Source: JAYKJB01 sp035284745 [NCBI: Candidatus Sericytochromatia bacterium] (GTDB taxonomy: Bacteria; Cyanobacteriota; Sericytochromatia; S15B-MN24). Taken from it: a stretch of DNA of 50,431 nt. The DNA lies in assembly GCA_035284745.1 (NCBI GenBank), contig JAYKIL010000018.1:1-50431 (forward strand). Direction: 5' to 3'. Shown here piece by piece: positions 50,055 to 50,431 of the stretch. The notes beneath the pieces are model-generated. The model was not told the origin of the DNA. It saw only the letters and a list, made by a program, of their open reading frames with translations, and searched no databases. The stretch's first letter is position 1, and each line of letters starts with the position of its first letter. The position numbers and the translations under genes were made by a program.

Positions 50055-50431
50055 TGCTCCGCTTTGCTTTTGTGACGCCTGTTGCGATCGCGTTACCGCT
50101 GCCCGCGGAACGCGCGACGCCGCCTCTGAATGCCTCTGTCGCAGGAGAAAAAATTTCCCCCGTGGCGGGGAAAGGCGAGCCCCGGAATGCTCCTCTCGAT
50201 TTTCAGAGGGCCTTGAAGCGGGAAATGGAAGCCCTCGGCAGCCAGGCGCAGCGAGCCCCTTCAGGACAGGTTCAGCCGCTGATGATATTGGGTGCTCCCG
50301 AGGAGGAACTTGCGTTGCCGCATCGGGCGCCTTTGTTCGCCTTGCTCGAAACAGGGGGTGACCTTGTCGAGGAAGCCGGTGCTTCGAGGCCGCCCGAGGC
50401 AGGGGAACCATTTTCGGATTCAATTCCCCAA
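50054..50431 (+). CDS. N-terminal part of a possible flagellar hook-length control protein (FliK-like), truncated by window edge
   Basis: A frame starts at a GTG that shares one base with the fliJ stop (TAGTG) and stays open for 126 codons to the window end. The sequence is Pro-, Ala- and Glu-rich with low complexity (VAGKGEPRNAPLDFQRALKR; GAPEEELALPHRAPLFALL), typical of the disordered N-terminal half of FliK. The order fliJ-fliK is common. The diagnostic FliK C-terminal domain is not in the window, so the call rests on position and composition. Confidence 0.5.
   Translation, partial: MLRFAFVTPVAIALPLPAERATPPLNASVAGEKISPVAGKGEPRNAPLDFQRALKREMEALGSQAQRAPSGQVQPLMILGAPEEELALPHRAPLFALLETGGDLVEEAGASRPPEAGEPFSDSIPQ

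Noticed and set aside
1230-50090. GCGATCGC (HIP1-type palindrome of cyanobacteria) near 1238, 34364, 39251 and 50083
   Set aside because: I noticed only about four copies in 50 kb, little above chance at this base composition and far below the density of true HIP1-rich cyanobacteria. It does not support a photosynthetic cyanobacterial genome.
1-50431. tRNA, rRNA, transposase, integrase or phage genes
   Set aside because: I looked through the intergenic stretches and frames and recognised none. A covariance-model scan (tRNAscan, Rfam) would settle small RNAs.

Overview
The window reads as ordinary dense bacterial chromosome of a diderm. Predicted lipoproteins, a probable outer-membrane barrel, an AMIN-domain protein and a predicted periplasmic LysM protein point to a Gram-negative envelope. 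I saw no tRNA, rRNA, insertion sequence, CRISPR array or phage gene. Several traits recall the cyanobacterial radiation, especially its non-photosynthetic relatives (Melainabacteria or Sericytochromatia): a DUF3326 protein, a Ycf45-like R3H/AAA ATPase, an AMIN protein, very large Ser/Thr kinases, and Firmicute-like neighbourhoods (DUF1934-argS, decarboxylase-tmk). That placement is inference. GTG and TTG starts are frequent, and many junctions overlap by 1 to 4 bases.

Left part (1-12415, all minus strand): a truncated PLP aminotransferase is coupled to a 1612-residue kinase-ATPase-TPR-GAF-GGDEF protein. Next come leucyl aminopeptidase and a metallo-beta-lactamase-fold hydrolase. Then follows a tightly overlapped iron-uptake operon, fur-feoA-feoB, that continues into a Cys-rich 72-residue protein, a 60-residue protein, a DUF3326 protein and a YaeQ-like protein. 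Fur-box-like palindromes sit on the presumed promoter.

Middle part (12574-32901): a papain-like cysteine-peptidase lipoprotein, ribosomal protein S20, and a three-gene homogentisate-type aromatic catabolism operon. A START-domain protein and TrmL run against it. These are followed by a repeat-bearing AMIN protein, a small helix-coil-helix protein, a coiled-coil protein with a GNAT acetyltransferase, a NERD-pseudokinase-kinase membrane protein, UvrB and TatA. A plus-strand housekeeping run then holds a GAF-like membrane protein, rsmD, rlmH, DUF1934, argS and a FapA-family protein.

Right part (32914-50431): an alpha/beta hydrolase and a repeat-containing lipoprotein (minus) stand divergent to an operon of Orn/Lys/Arg decarboxylase, R3H-AAA ATPase, tmk, sppA and a Yip1-like membrane protein. 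A 1063-residue LysM/peptidoglycan-binding protein and a lipoprotein converge on mnmG. A subtilase lipoprotein and a beta-barrel-like protein share a bidirectional terminator. The window ends in fliJ and the first 126 codons of a possible fliK, so a flagellar locus probably continues to the right.

The most unusual items are the two large eukaryotic-type kinases (one ending in a diguanylate cyclase, one a NERD-fused pseudokinase/kinase tandem whose two glycine loops are lost), the extended feo operon with uncharacterised small proteins, and the LysM protein with a pretoxin-like N-terminal module.
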